DNA of 13,497 nt from Desulfobacterales bacterium (GTDB taxonomy: Bacteria > Desulfobacterota > Desulfobacteria > Desulfobacterales > JASFBJ01), in assembly GCA_030149585.1 (NCBI GenBank), contig JASFBJ010000070.1, positions 1 to 13,497 of the forward strand, written 5' to 3'. The notes under the pieces were generated by a model. That model was given only the letters and a program-made list of their open reading frames with translations. It searched no databases and had not been told where the DNA came from. The translations under genes were made by a program, and so were the position numbers. Of the stretch, positions 13,481 through 13,497 are shown in pieces (the first letter of the stretch is position 1; every line of letters begins with the position of its first letter).

Positions 13481-13497
13481 AGATTTAGGTCAGGTTT

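Overview
The window looks like chromosomal DNA of an anaerobic Gram-negative bacterium, most likely a Desulfobacterota (Desulfobacteraceae-like) relative. This is an inference. It rests on moderately AT-rich DNA, sensor kinases with a cysteine-bearing PAS domain, a second kinase with an N-terminal receiver and no output domain, and an AcnA-type aconitase next to an isocitrate dehydrogenase. No rRNA, tRNA, CRISPR array or complete insertion sequence was seen.

Layout. Bases 1-1061 hold no convincing protein gene. Bases about 134-462 fold, on the minus strand, into several hairpins with GNRA loops and look like part of a large structured RNA, perhaps the 5' part of a group II intron whose remainder is outside the window. 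A cold-shock protein gene with a long leader and a clear terminator follows (1062-1326). Next is a GC-richer MFS transporter gene (1648-2883) that looks imported. A gene for a SprT-like zinc-metalloprotease domain joined to a DUF2786 region (3078-4205) follows, preceded by three copies of the same 6-base box.

On the minus strand, 9259 down to 4248, lie a UPF0282-like metallo-beta-lactamase-fold gene, aconitase and isocitrate dehydrogenase. They are co-directional with gaps of 56 and 42 bases. Aconitase and isocitrate dehydrogenase carry out consecutive steps from citrate to 2-oxoglutarate. The dehydrogenase has lost the residues that bind the 2'-phosphate of NADP, so it is probably NAD-dependent.

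Divergent from that group are two overlapping plus-strand genes (9550-12529): a PAS-PAS histidine kinase and a REC-PAS-histidine kinase. Together they form a likely phosphorelay without a DNA-binding output in view. A shikimate dehydrogenase-family gene (12552-13358, minus) converges on them. Its usual catalytic aspartate is asparagine. A short upstream frame that overlaps its start codon runs close to the window edge.

The items most worth checking are the cofactor switch in isocitrate dehydrogenase, the Asp-to-Asn change in AroE, the SprT-DUF2786 fusion with its candidate operators, and the structured RNA at the left end.
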